64,000 bases of DNA, taken from the NCBI GenBank assembly GCA_000149265.1, contig CH002980.1:1757699-1821698 (forward strand), written 5' to 3'. Under the pieces are notes generated by a model. It ran no database searches, was not told the origin of the DNA, and worked only from the letters and a program-made list of their open reading frames with translations. This DNA comes from Ciona savignyi (taxonomy: Eukaryota; Chordata; Ascidiacea; Phlebobranchia; Cionidae). The position numbers were made by a program, and so were the translations under genes. Below, in pieces: positions 50,101 to 58,000 of this stretch (position 1 is the stretch's first letter; every line of letters starts with the position of its first letter).

Positions 50101-52809
50101 TTTTGTTGTATAAATCAACCGCATAGTTTAAAGCGTAGCTCAGGGAACGTACAAAGATTCCGACAGAGGGGTACGTGCCAATAAAATATCATTTTAAAAC
50201 TTGATTTATCCGCTTTGTATTCCCTGGATGGTTATATTACCGGAGACACTTAAAAGGTTTATTTACGTTACGTCATATATTCAACACACCCAGTCGTATT
50301 CATATATTCTAGAACCTTCTATTCTGTCCAGCCTTCGCTGCATATCGTCGTTGCTGTTCTTGAGATATGATATCTCGACGTTCAAATTGTCAATCGATCC
50401 TTTGTTCTGTTTCGACCGCATTTCGTTCGTATCGATGTCTTGCTGGACATCTGTGAAAAATATTTAAATTTTGTTTTATTTATTTTTGTTAATCTGTTTT
50501 TTTACCAAACCAAGTTTCGAACCCATGATTGGTTAGGCACAAGGACCGTTTTTGTATATAGCTGTTGGTATATGTATCGGTCGCTTGTTCACGTAGAGAC
50601 CACATTGGTTTGTGGCTTTGATACTCGCCTTGGCTAAAAAAATCTCTGAGAAATATAGATATCGTTGTCGCAATGAAATAGGCACTACTAAAATGGTTAC
50701 TGTAAAAACTAAAAGAAATTACTAAACCACCCTAACGGCGCTGAATTTTAAACTACAGGAATGTAAACATTTTGTAATTCACTAAATCACCCTATTGTTG
50801 GTATTCAGAGAAGATTTAAAACTAATTTCAACTTTATATCTTTTTTGTCTTTGTACACATTTTATTAATAACTTCTTTATTTGTTTGTGTATTTGTTTGT
50901 AATTTATTAATAATAATAACTGTGTAATAGGTTACTATGTTTTTAATCTAACTGTGCACACGCATTATTATGACGAATACTTTAGGGCGTTGCAACTATG
51001 AACTACCCTGGGTTTTCCCATGCTGGAGACAAACATGAGTTTTTTTCTTGTGATAATTTGCACTTATAAAGGGCAAATTGAAATTCGCATCCGGAAAGCG
51101 GCATGCATAAACGCGTAAGGTTTACATAAATATGTTACGAACCGCGCATTCAAAAGTCTGCCCAATGGTTACGCCAACTACATTTTGATAAACGTAACTT
51201 TAAAAATAACCCTGTTTTTGCAAAAAAGGTATCTGTCGAAAAATGTGTAGCTACAAAAACAAAATCACTCTTTGCCAAGCCGCCCCATTAACACTTGCTT
51301 ACATGTCGAGGCAGTTGTATGTAAACGATAGCACAAGCAGAATCGGCACTTTGATGGTTACAACCGAACCACGTCTCATGGGATTTATGTTGAATTACCG
51401 GAAACGACGTCCAAGATCTATTCAATCTATCTTTCCACTGCCACGCGATATATAAACTATAAGCTATCGCGTGTTCCCCAATATTTTACAATATACTAAT
51501 TTCATAATCGAAAACTGGTGACACAAAGATTAATTTCTGTCAAATCGTCTAATAAAGAGAAAGCATGAAGTTTGTATATGTCGGTTGATATTTTTGTTCC
51601 GTCAATACGCATATCCTTTTATAGCGTACCCAAACATTGAGTTATTAGACTGAAATCAGCAAATTAGTATGTGTAACCGCAGTAGACTACTGCCGTAAAA
51701 AAACGATACAAAAATCTTAGTGGAATCAATCATTTTCATTTTAAAGGTGGTAAAAACTATTTGACTTCTTCTAGCTTATCTTTGGCACTTTAGCTGTTTT
51801 TATGTGTAATATATCAATTTGGCAAGCATTTCGCCTGATCACCCCCACTGTAACAGTGTTACGGGTCCAGTGCAATGTTGCTTTAAAGCTTGACCTACAC
51901 ATACACTCAGTGTAAACACAAGGTCACATTGCATATATGTGTCAGCATGGAAGGCAATTTGTGTAACTAAGGTTAACGGGGTCGACTCATGTAAGGCATA
52001 TGCCATATGCCATTCAAAATTGTATTGAATGCCGAAACAATCACGGGTTTAACTTTTGAATAGCTAAAACTAACATAATGATATTTGGTCACGCAATGAT
52101 TAGGCAACATTGGATGGGGCAATAGCAAAACTGTATGTGCAAATTAACTTACGACTTAATCTTTCCGCCAATGTGCTGGAGAGCGTGACGCGAAGGTTAT
52201 TCCCCACGTTTCCCACCGACGCTGACACTCTTCTCAACTCCGCCTCCATCATATTCAATCGTCGAGCGAACACAGAGTTGAAAAGTAGCGGGTTTGGGGC
52301 GAACTGCGCGAAACCGTTACCCTGTCTGGATGGGTTGGTTTGTGTTCCTTGACTGGCAGTTCGACCGTTTGGAACCCTCGGTGCGATTTGAGGTATACGT
52401 CGGGAACTCTGTGATGTGTAGGATGGTAAACTCATGCGGAAAGAAGTATATTGCTAAATAAACAATATTTTTATTGAACAAAGCTGAGTATTAAAGGTCG
52501 CCTTATTTCAAAACGGATTAAAGCCGATTAGTCAAACTTTCCTAAAACACACTTCGCTTGCGTGCGTGCTGATAACAAAATAATACAAAGGATTAAGTCG
52601 GCCATCTGATTGTGTACTTTTCCATTTAAAGGCAGATTTCGAGGTCAACCGAGAAGGATTGTACAATTGGAAGTTTCTCCGGTGCGATCTTGCGCGGCGA
52701 TGAGTGATAAATTGCAACACAATCCTACCTGCAGAGTAACTCCTGGTGGTAACTGCCCACATGTCGAGTGTATAAGCAACAGTGCTAATAAAAAGCCTTG
52801 AAATAACAT
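12744..52809 (-). CDS. Giant secreted coiled-coil / FN3 / MAM-MAM / C-type lectin protein
   Basis: One gene with 56 visible coding exons and 9,658 nt of visible coding sequence (about 3,220 residues); the exon lists are in the segment entries. Domain order: signal peptide, polar spacer, about 2,500 residues of coiled coil rich in N-x-S/T sequons, Thr-rich linker, FN3, second Thr-rich linker, MAM, MAM, C-type lectin domain, stop at 12744. Every intron is GT-AG. Exon phases agree at every junction except between the exons ending at 29263 and starting at 28437, on either side of the N gap at 28494-28785. The pieces are extracellular types, and the sequons and leader support secretion. By family knowledge the lectin and MAM domains suggest a multimeric, rod-like matrix or recognition molecule; that function is inferred. 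I do not recognise a named orthologue. It could in principle be two genes, but the unbroken phase argues for one. Confidence 0.87.
13122..13397 (+). repeat. tRNA-derived SINE, family A
   Basis: A near full-length copy. A pol III-like head (GTGGATTAGTGTG box A-like; GGTTCAAAACTGG box B-like) is followed by GGTTGTATCCTTAAGCAAGG, the CACACTGCAATAGCTCC core, and an ATATCCTATCCT tail. Many window copies share this layout. Confidence 0.8.
13794..13833 (+). repeat. Tandem duplication of a 20-bp unit
   Basis: GGTATGTTAAACAACCGATA occurs twice in direct succession, 40 bp downstream of the donor of lectin exon 13876-14021. Confidence 0.95.
14283..14572 (-). repeat. tRNA-derived SINE, family A (diverged)
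   Basis: A minus-oriented and more diverged copy: TTTATTCCTGTGAATG, TCAGATTGACGATTACGGGA, GCTATTGCAATGCATAGT, then ACCAGTTTTGAACCCATCG and CAACCCACGAAGCTATTC. Confidence 0.65.
15575..15842 (+). repeat. tRNA-derived SINE, family A
   Basis: Head GCTTGGTGGGTTAGTGCGTT, middle GGACAAGGCACTTAACAGAC, tail ATATCCTATCCT. Intronic, between the exons 15915-15999 and 15277-15370 of the second MAM domain. Confidence 0.8.
16500..16600 (-). repeat. tRNA-derived SINE, family A (fragment)
   Basis: Core fragment in the intron of the second MAM domain: GGCAATCGTCAAATTACT, then CCGCTATTGCAGTGTGTTG. Confidence 0.6.
16875..17356. mobile_element. hAT-type non-autonomous element (482 bp)
   Basis: Termini CAGGGGCGTGCAAC and GTTGCACGCCCCTG with a perfect 8-bp target duplication CCATAGAC (16867-16874 and 17357-17364). 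It lies in the intron between exons 17646-17783 and 16303-16433 of the giant lectin gene. The plus-strand open frame inside (17016-17222) does not look like a transposase. Confidence 0.93.
17861..18105 (+). repeat. Interspersed repeat, copy 1 of a decayed hAT-like family
   Basis: Starts near GTGTTCCGCAACCAGTGTG and shares an extended, diverged block with 35345-35580, including CTTTGCTAATATAATAT and GACTGCAATG-like ends. The right terminus is not clear, so only part of the element can be delimited. Confidence 0.65.
18243..18376 (+). repeat. tRNA-derived SINE, family A (5' part)
   Basis: A decayed head and middle: GTGTTGTGAATTAATGCGTC, ACCAGTCTCTAGCTAATCAC, GCAAGGCACTTAGCAG. It stops before the core. 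Confidence 0.6.
19098..19163 (+). repeat. Short tandem duplication
   Basis: CACTGGATAAGACACAAACA occurs twice, each followed by CTTTTAA, in an intron of the first MAM domain. Confidence 0.9.
20650..20916 (+). repeat. tRNA-derived SINE, family A (5' truncated)
   Basis: Starts in the head (CCGAAGGGTTACAGGTTC) and keeps the full core and the TATCC tail. It begins under 20 bp from the acceptor of exon 20517-20633, within reach of the branch-point region of that exon. Confidence 0.8.
21925..22062 (-). repeat. tRNA-derived SINE, family A (partial)
   Basis: CATTGCAGTGTGTTGTG, AATTTAGTAGAACCCATTAAT, then TTAAGTGCCTTGCCCAAG. It lies in the intron between the two FN3 exons. Confidence 0.7.
25190..25272 (+). 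repeat. Interspersed repeat related to 48970-49058
   Basis: Shares TGTTGTTTTxCCGTTTTTTC, CCTGCTTC(G/A)TGTTTTxATCATG and the AATAAAxTAAAC end with the second copy. The element type is unknown. Confidence 0.6.
26118..26398 (-). repeat. tRNA-derived SINE, family A
   Basis: Minus-oriented. It reads left to right as the reverse complement: GGATAGGATATT tail, GGGCAATCGTCAGATCACC core, CAGTGTGTGGTGTATGATT, then the head ending AACCCACTAGAC. Confidence 0.75.
26948..27143 (+). repeat. tRNA-derived SINE, family A (partial)
   Basis: TTGGTTGTGTTCTTGGACTA, AACCCAGCAGATTAATAGG, then AACACACTGCAATAGCTC and GATTGCCCGTGTGTTAA. Head and tail are decayed. Confidence 0.7.
28494..28785. other. Assembly gap
   Basis: A run of N (292 positions) inside the coiled-coil region of the giant lectin gene. 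Reading phase on the two sides does not agree, so coding sequence is probably hidden here. Confidence 0.99.
31133..31280. mobile_element. Short hAT-like MITE (148 bp)
   Basis: Begins CAGTGGTCCCCAAC and ends GAGGACCACTG, near-perfect inverted ends of hAT type. The flanking 8-mers GTGTAAAC and GTAAAGAC match only in part, so the target duplication is decayed or the borders are off by a base or two. Confidence 0.7.
31948..32483. mobile_element. hAT-type non-autonomous element (536 bp)
   Basis: Begins CAGTGGTTCCCAACC and ends GGTTGGGAACCACTT (last base altered). It is flanked by a perfect 8-bp duplication GCATACAC (31940-31947 and 32484-32491). GGGGTCGC-rich subterminal sequence lies at both ends. 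Intronic in the giant lectin gene. Confidence 0.92.
34635..34765 (+). repeat. Diverged tandem duplication
   Basis: Two similar blocks, each with AATAAT(G/C)ATTC, GCATATGTATCAG and TACAGAGT, about 95 bp apart, in an intron of the coiled-coil region. Confidence 0.7.
35345..35580 (+). repeat. Interspersed repeat, copy 2 of the same decayed hAT-like family
   Basis: Starts near CAGTGCTTCGCAGCCAGTGTG and aligns by eye with 17861-18105 over about 230 bp. A minus-oriented SINE family A copy directly follows, so the two are adjacent or nested. Confidence 0.65.
35588..35812 (-). repeat. tRNA-derived SINE, family A
   Basis: Minus-oriented copy without the tail end: CGGGTTACCGGAGCTATTGC core, AGGACACAACCGATTAGC middle, GCACCTGCAACCTTTCG box B region, and AACCGCTAGACCAACCGGCC at the 5' end of the head. 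Confidence 0.78.
36738..36912 (+). repeat. tRNA-derived SINE, family A (partial, abuts an exon)
   Basis: Head TTAGCTCAGCGGTTTACC and GGGTTTTAGGTTCAAAACG, then the core to CAACACACTACAATAGCTC. It ends about 14 bp from the exon at 36926, so the core forms part of the sequence at that exon's donor side. Confidence 0.7.
39130..39411 (+). repeat. tRNA-derived SINE, family A
   Basis: A near complete copy: AGCTTGGTGGATTAGTGCG head, GGCAAGGCACTTAACAGAC middle, CACACTACAATAACTCG core, and a CCTATCCTATCC tail. Confidence 0.8.
43654..43850 (+). repeat. tRNA-derived SINE, family A (partial)
   Basis: TTAGCTTGGTCGGTTAGTGC head, TTGGGCAAGGCACTTAACGG middle, and a shortened core and tail to AAATATCCTATACC. 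Confidence 0.7.
44252..44598. other. Assembly gap
   Basis: A run of N (347 positions) in the intron between the exons 44713-45242 and 44063-44207 of the giant lectin gene. Phase across the gap is intact. Confidence 0.99.
45745..45971 (+). repeat. tRNA-derived SINE, family A (3' part)
   Basis: TTAACCCAGTGGATTAATGG, then a diverged core (GTAACTCGATGATCGTCTCG) and CGGGGATAAAACATGAATAT. The head is absent. Confidence 0.6.
46542..46645 (+). repeat. tRNA-like SINE family B (partial)
   Basis: CTCGTGTAGGCGAATGGTTA box A side, then GATACACATACCAATTG. The box B side is decayed. Confidence 0.6.
47025..47202 (-). repeat. tRNA-like SINE family B with a 61-bp (TA)n
   Basis: Minus-oriented. Box B side GCCAAGTTTCGAACACATGA, then a pure TA run at 47107-47167, then the box A side GTTAACCATTCGGCCACACG. 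The TA run separates the two tRNA-like halves. Confidence 0.75.
48070..48416 (+). repeat. tRNA-derived SINE, family A (with internal duplication)
   Basis: Head GATAGATTAGTGCGTCC and the usual core. The segment that reads CTGACGATT with the following GTGTGATAA is present twice (about 48290 and 48340), so the copy has an internal duplication. Confidence 0.7.
48970..49058 (+). repeat. Interspersed repeat related to 25190-25272
   Basis: The second copy of the short shared block, in the intron between giant lectin exons 49165-49317 and 48639-48722. Confidence 0.6.
50499..50625 (-). repeat. tRNA-like SINE family B (partial)
   Basis: ACCAAGTTTCGAACCCATGA box B side, then AGGACCGTTTTTGTATATAG, and a degraded box A side after TATGTATCGGTCGC. 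Confidence 0.65.
52153..52453 (-). other. Spacer exon of the giant lectin protein
   Basis: A 301-nt exon, phase 0 in and one base out. It encodes a Ser/Gln/Pro/Arg-rich polar stretch (SQSSRRIPQIAPRVPNG) that passes into the first helix (FARRLNMMEAELRRVSAS). It looks disordered at first and then becomes helical. No known domain is recognised. Confidence 0.85.
52729..52809 (-). other. First coding exon: signal peptide of the giant lectin protein
   Basis: An 81-nt exon of 27 codons starting ATG at 52809. It encodes MLFQGFLLALLLIHSTCG, a classic leader with a hydrophobic core and a likely cleavage point after the Cys-Gly, followed by QLPPGVTLQ. The donor is CAG|GTAGGA. It ends in phase 0 and joins the acceptor TTTAG at 52454, which opens the next exon in phase 0. 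This explains how a protein built of extracellular domains is secreted; the ATG at 52435 in the next exon has no leader of its own. Confidence 0.8.
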
Positions 52810-53314
52810 TCCGAACTTTTATATTTCAACACGGATTTTCTAATCGCTTTTGGTTTTCTGACATATAGCGCAAATAGCGTCCACCATAGTGACCTTTCTG
52901 GACAGAAAGAATTATTGACAGACTGGGCTATCATTGATATGTGATGCGTCTTATAAGTAAACCTAATTATTTGATAAGCACGAATCGCAATCGGTCATTC
53001 ACCTTCCGTTCTTGTTTCGTGGCACATGCCAAGAAACAAAACCAAAACCGCTATTTTTTGCAAAATATAATTGCCAAAGAATGTTATGCTTGCACTTAAA
53101 CATTTGGATGCTGAAATAATAAATCTATCTGCTCTTCCTTTGACAGCTACTCTGTCGGAACACCGTGTCTATTCGGCGAAGGCCTATGTTTAAAGTAGGA
53201 AACCGGGCATTGATGCGAGACGGGCGTCGATAGAGCTAAAATGCTCGAGATATCCGCTGCCAAGACCTTTTCGCTGTGTACCATAACCGACTGTATTGAA
53301 AGTGCCCACTGACA
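52810..53314. promoter_or_regulatory. Upstream region of the giant lectin gene
   Basis: Non-coding DNA directly 5' of the signal-peptide exon. It should hold the 5' UTR and core promoter of the giant lectin gene. No TATA box or other motif can be assigned with confidence. A minus-strand stretch reading KIAVLVLFLGM at about 53003-53110 looks leader-like but has no in-frame ATG. Confidence 0.35.
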
Positions 53315-53319
53315 TTTAA

Positions 53320-54384
53320 GCCCCGTTTACACCAAACTTGCGAGCGCAGCGTACTCGGCGTAGCTCGGCGCACGACCGTTTACACCAAGCGCAGCGTTTG
53401 CAGTGAACCGATGTGTATATAATGGTTACGATCAAAATGTGAATTGAGAAGCCAAATTAAGTTTTAACAACCGGTGTGCTGTTAACAACAGCAAAATGCA
53501 ACAAAACATTTTAACTACCTGCACAATAGGTATCCTAATTATTACGCATGTTTATATGACTTATATAAAAACGTATGATAATATACACGTTTGCGTACAG
53601 CACTTTTGGGCAACCGCGTTCACTACTGATTACATCACTAAGCATAAACTTTTATAAAGCCTAGCCGTTTACTTTTGTTTTGAAAGTTTAACACCAGATA
53701 ATAATTAAATGAACAATAAAAATGTGTTATGTTAGAAACTGAACGTAGATTGGATTTTAAAATTTATTCTTTTGTGGAAATAGAGACATCACATAGCGTA
53801 TAAACAAGGAGGTTTTTCTACAGCCCCGGAGAAAAAACTCTTCGGACAGCTCGATATTTTCCATCATAAATGTTGAGCTAATTATTACAGTAAATATAGT
53901 ATGTAATTTGGCAGAACCAATAGATGTGTTTACATAAATGTCTTTACAATACAGTTTAAAAGCTGTAGGCTACAAGCATATAAGTAAAAGGGTAAAATAT
54001 TACCCAAATTTATGTACAAGTTGTTTACTCGCTGGTGAATTGCATGCAGCAATACAGTTTTGTTTTTGTACGACTGTTGTGTATAAGTTTAAAGATACTT
54101 AAACTAGTTTAAGTATCTATTTAAAATTAGTGTAAAGTTTGTATTCTTCCATTGAAAGCGTTTAAAGACGACTTTACCGTATCTATGGAAACCAATTCTT
54201 GCCATAGAAATATATTATAACATACTCTCGCTACGCCCGTGAAATTCGCTACACGAGCGAACTTCGGCGTAGCGCAGCTCGACTTTCTGAGCGTGCGCTC
54301 GGCGTACGCCGGGCGAATATTTCTTTGTTTGTTTTATGGTCGCTGCGCTGCCGTACGCCGAGCTACGCTTGGTGTAAACGGGGC
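53320..54384. mobile_element. Inverted-repeat DNA transposon (MITE-like), 1,065 bp
   Basis: Starts GCCCCGTTTACACCAA and ends with its exact reverse complement (TTGGTGTAAACGGGGC). TTTAA directly flanks both ends (53315-53319 and 54385-54389), read as a target-site duplication. Inside both ends there are further GC-rich copies of the motifs GTTTACACCAAGCG and CTCGGCGTA in both orientations. No transposase reading frame is seen, so it is non-autonomous. It lies between the divergent giant lectin and TICRR genes. The superfamily is not assigned. Confidence 0.85.
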
Positions 54385-54389
54385 TTTAA

Positions 54390-55089
54390 TATGAATTTAA
54401 ATCTGTTAGGTATGCCGACTTTTAATATCATAACGTGCTGCCATACATTCTAACAAACCTTGTAGTGCCAATATATATCTTTTGTACGGGGACTTACTAC
54501 GTCTAGTGTAACCTATTTCTTGATAAAATTATCACTGTAGTATGCTAAAGAGGTAATTAAATTACAATAAAATAAACTAAATTAAGATGGTTTAGCTCGA
54601 GCAGAGACACGACTATGGTAATGTGTTATCGATGACTTAAGTAAAATTTATTAAAATATTTCACATCAAAACAAAATTCCTTTATTCATGGCATTTTAAC
54701 TAAATACGACACAAAATGTATAGAGCCTATATTAAGAAAAACAACTATTTATTTATTTATACCAGGGCAAGTTTAGGACCCATAGAGAACTGGTCGCTCG
54801 GTAATATTGTTATTATGGCAAGCTTTATGTGAATCAGATAGGTATATCATTGGGTCACACGACCGAACTGTAAAATAAATCTACAACCTTCCCCATAAAA
54901 ATTATTTTAGTATTTCGATGATAATGGCGCGAAAAAATTGTTTATGTTTTTCTTATGAATGAAAAGTCAGCTGTGTTCGTTTATTGACCGGCTTTTAAGA
55001 AGTTGTTTTGGATTGCTAAAATCGAATTTAATTGGTATTACCTAATTCTGCAGAATAATTATTATTTCGTAGCATTTACTTTAAGTCTA
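54390..55089 (+). promoter_or_regulatory. Upstream region and 5' leader of TICRR
   Basis: AT-rich DNA between the inverted-repeat transposon and the TICRR start. It contains one minus-oriented copy of the tRNA-like SINE family B at about 54760-54870. An in-frame upstream ATG exists at 55003. No core promoter motif can be assigned reliably. Confidence 0.4.
54760..54870 (-). repeat. tRNA-like SINE family B (diverged)
   Basis: AGGGCAAGTTTAGGACCCAT box B side and GGGTCACACGACCGAACTG box A side. In the TICRR upstream region. Confidence 0.55.
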
Positions 55090-58000
55090 ATGCCGGCTGG
55101 AAATCAAATCGTTTTTTTAATTCATCGTACGACTGCTAAGAGGCAAGAAAGTGATCACGAAGTTTGGAAAAAAGACCTACATAACGCTGCCTGCAAACTT
55201 TTACTCCACTTTGAAAGTTTGGATTATAAAGCTTTAAACTGGAATATAAAAGTCGGATCGGTCGAAAATGAAAATGATCAATTTAAATGGGGCTATAAAT
55301 TCGCTAAGAAAGCTGGAATACAGTTCCATAATCTTTGCGATTTTAAAAAGCTAAATTCTGAAAATGTTAAACTTTTTGAGCAAGAATTAAATTATGACGA
55401 TGAGGAGGAACAGATTGAATACAGCGCTCACACTTTGGTGGAAAACTTGATCACTTTAGCCCATGATTTTCATTGGGAACACCTCGAGATTATGTCGCCA
55501 GTGAAACCACTTAGAAAAAGAAAAAGCAGAGACATGGAATCCCGCAAAAGGAGAAGTAATGGAAAAACAAATATTGCCGAGATCACAGCAAGCGGGAATT
55601 ACGTCTTCATTGTTGGTCCTGTACCAAAGAGCAAAGATGAATTGGGAGATTATTTTGGATGGGAGGTGGATACATTAGCGGAAGTAACAAGGATTCTGAT
55701 GCCAGCTCATCTATCTCATCATTTTCGGGAAAAACACAACATCCGACTCTATTGGTTGGACACTAATTCAAAGGTATTCTAATGTTATATTCTAATGTTA
55801 TAGTATAACATTCAACAGGGGGAAGCATATTATTAGCCCAGGGATGTCCAACCTTTTATTGTAATGGGCCGCATTGTCACTTAAAATAATTCAATGGGCC
55901 GCAAAACCTATTAACTTTCAATAAAAATAGCAGGGTTCGAATTAATGGTTTTGAAATGATTTGCGAAATGCGCGGATAAGAAGCGCGCTAAAAAAATTTG
56001 GTTATGATAAATTGCCTTAAACAACCAGAAAGATATTTATTTCATAAAGCAGACAGTACCGTTATTTAGTAGCAGTAATGATAAATTGCAATAAAATCAT
56101 AAATAAAGGAATCGAGGTATATTAACTAGGGCTGCGAATTAACGGTTAATTTAAAAAACGGTTAACTGATGTAAAAATAATCGGTTAACCGTTAACCGAT
56201 TTTCTTTAAACTACCATCAAATCGGCACCGTTTTTGGCCAAAAAAGTTCAGGCAGCCGTAAAGGGCAGCAAAAAAATAACGCGCGTGATTACCGGCATTA
56301 TCGGGTCTTATTTATGCGTTACTTTATAGTTTTTAAACGTCACCTTAAGACACATAGTATAACTTTGATTGTAATGCGTAATATTGAGTCAAAAATCAAA
56401 CAATCAGGTGTGAATGGTTGCTTATATTACGTTGACAATCAAACAATCGACGTGTGAATGGTGCATATATTACGTTGACAATCAAACAATCGACGTGTGA
56501 ATGGTTGCTTATATTACGTAATAATGAAACAATCAAGTGTGGAATGGAGTTATGTATATTTGAAGATTATTAAAACGCAATTACGCCCAATTAAATGTGG
56601 GCGGTAAAGTAACGTTAAAAAACGGTAAAAATTTGACGTGACGTTAATTTTTCGCAGCCCTAATATTAACGCATAATGGCGATTATTTCCTTGTGATAGC
56701 AATGCTTATTATACGCCAATAATGCAAAGTAAAGCCAAGGTAAATAAATAATGTTATGTTGAAGGCAAATGATGTTATATTAACGTGTTGAGGATTTATT
56801 ATTAAAAGTGCGCGAAATCAGTACCGGTAATTTATATTTTCGCGATTTTGTTAATTTTTGTAATTCGCGAACTTTAGAAAACGGTTCGCGATCCCTATAT
56901 TTCAACCCTGAATGGGTACATAAAGAAACAATTAAAAGCCATTAATTTCATCTTTAAAAAAAGAACCAAATAACACACATATAGAAAGAAACAAAAACTT
57001 ATTTCTGCAATACAAAGTCAATGAGATAAGTGTTTGTCGTCCGTCGGTTTCTTTCTGCAGTTTTGATGTTTACTGCGTCCCTAAAAGCTGACTGACACAT
57101 TTGAATTAGGCCAAGATTTAAAGTTCAAAATACTACTTGGAGTAAAATCTCAGGTGGGCCGCACTGGTTGGACATCCCTGTATTAGCCTTTCCCACTATC
57201 ACTTGAGACTTCACTTATGTAACAGTTTGCTACTATTTAAAGAATCATCAAATTTTAAAAAACTTAAATGTCAATACAGTGCATTTGTCAAAAAATATTA
57301 CAATTTTTACAGTGTATAGAAAATTTATGTAAATATTGTATAATTCCCAACGCTTATACTGAGGTTTTATATGTTGTACTGATTACAATATGCAATTTGC
57401 GGTATTAGGAGCCTATGGGCTACATCTTTGATCTTTAATATAGTAATCTTACCCAAAGTTATACTAATGTAAATATATGTATATTGGTAGACACCTGAAC
57501 TGTTTGAAAAAAAAGGACCAGCTGGATTTTCTGTGATCGAAGAGTTTTTGAAAAGCAATTCTGGATGTGTGATCCCGATTTCTTACCTCAATGATATTGT
57601 TGCATCGGAAGTCAAATTATCCTTGGGTAAGTTTTAAATCAATTAACTTATTCTAAGGTTTATTTCTTGGGTTAGTAAAACAACGAAGCATTACAATACA
57701 CAAATAGCTACACTTTTAGTTTAAACCAAAGCTGTTTCGGTCAAGGCCCAGAACACAACCAACCAGTCACAGACTTTTATTGATCGTATTTTATTTATTC
57801 TTTACAATTTCTGCAATAAGCTCTTCTGCTGCAGGGTTTTCTGGAACCAAATGTCTTCGTGATCAAGACAATATTGCTCCATTGCAAAGTGGAAAACTCA
57901 GGCGTATTTTTTCTACCTCCACGAAATTAAATCATCTTTGTACAATTGTGAAACCGCTTCAACCAATTGAGTTCCAAGCTTCATTTATCTTTCCTAGTTG

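Larger units (their letters stand above)
44063..50450 (-). other. Coiled-coil segment A of the giant lectin protein (9 exons)
   Basis: Exons right to left: 50316-50450, 49570-49692, 49165-49317, 48639-48722, 47866-48002, 47255-47408, 46140-46237, 44713-45242, 44063-44207. The translation is rich in Leu, Ile, Asn, Gln, Asp, Glu and Ser with heptad-like spacing, for example DNLNVEISYLKNSNDDMQRR and ALIQDLGQRINETETAIANY. The 530-nt exon holds a proline-rich break (PGPDFPSDYPTGPYPP), which may be a hinge, and sequons such as NQT, NSS, NGS and NAS. The N gap at 44252-44598 lies between the last two exons, but their phases fit (CG joined to C), so any exon hidden there must be a multiple of three. 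Confidence 0.85.

Noticed and set aside
53003-53110. Minus-strand hydrophobic stretch (KIAVLVLFLGM) as signal-peptide exon of the giant lectin gene
   Set aside because: It has no in-frame ATG before the hydrophobic core, and its donor at 53003 leaves one base, which does not fit the phase-0 acceptor at 52453. The exon at 52729-52809 fits both requirements.
55003-55089. Upstream in-frame ATG of TICRR as the true start
   Set aside because: It would add 29 hydrophobic residues before the position at which Treslin proteins start; kept only as an alternative.
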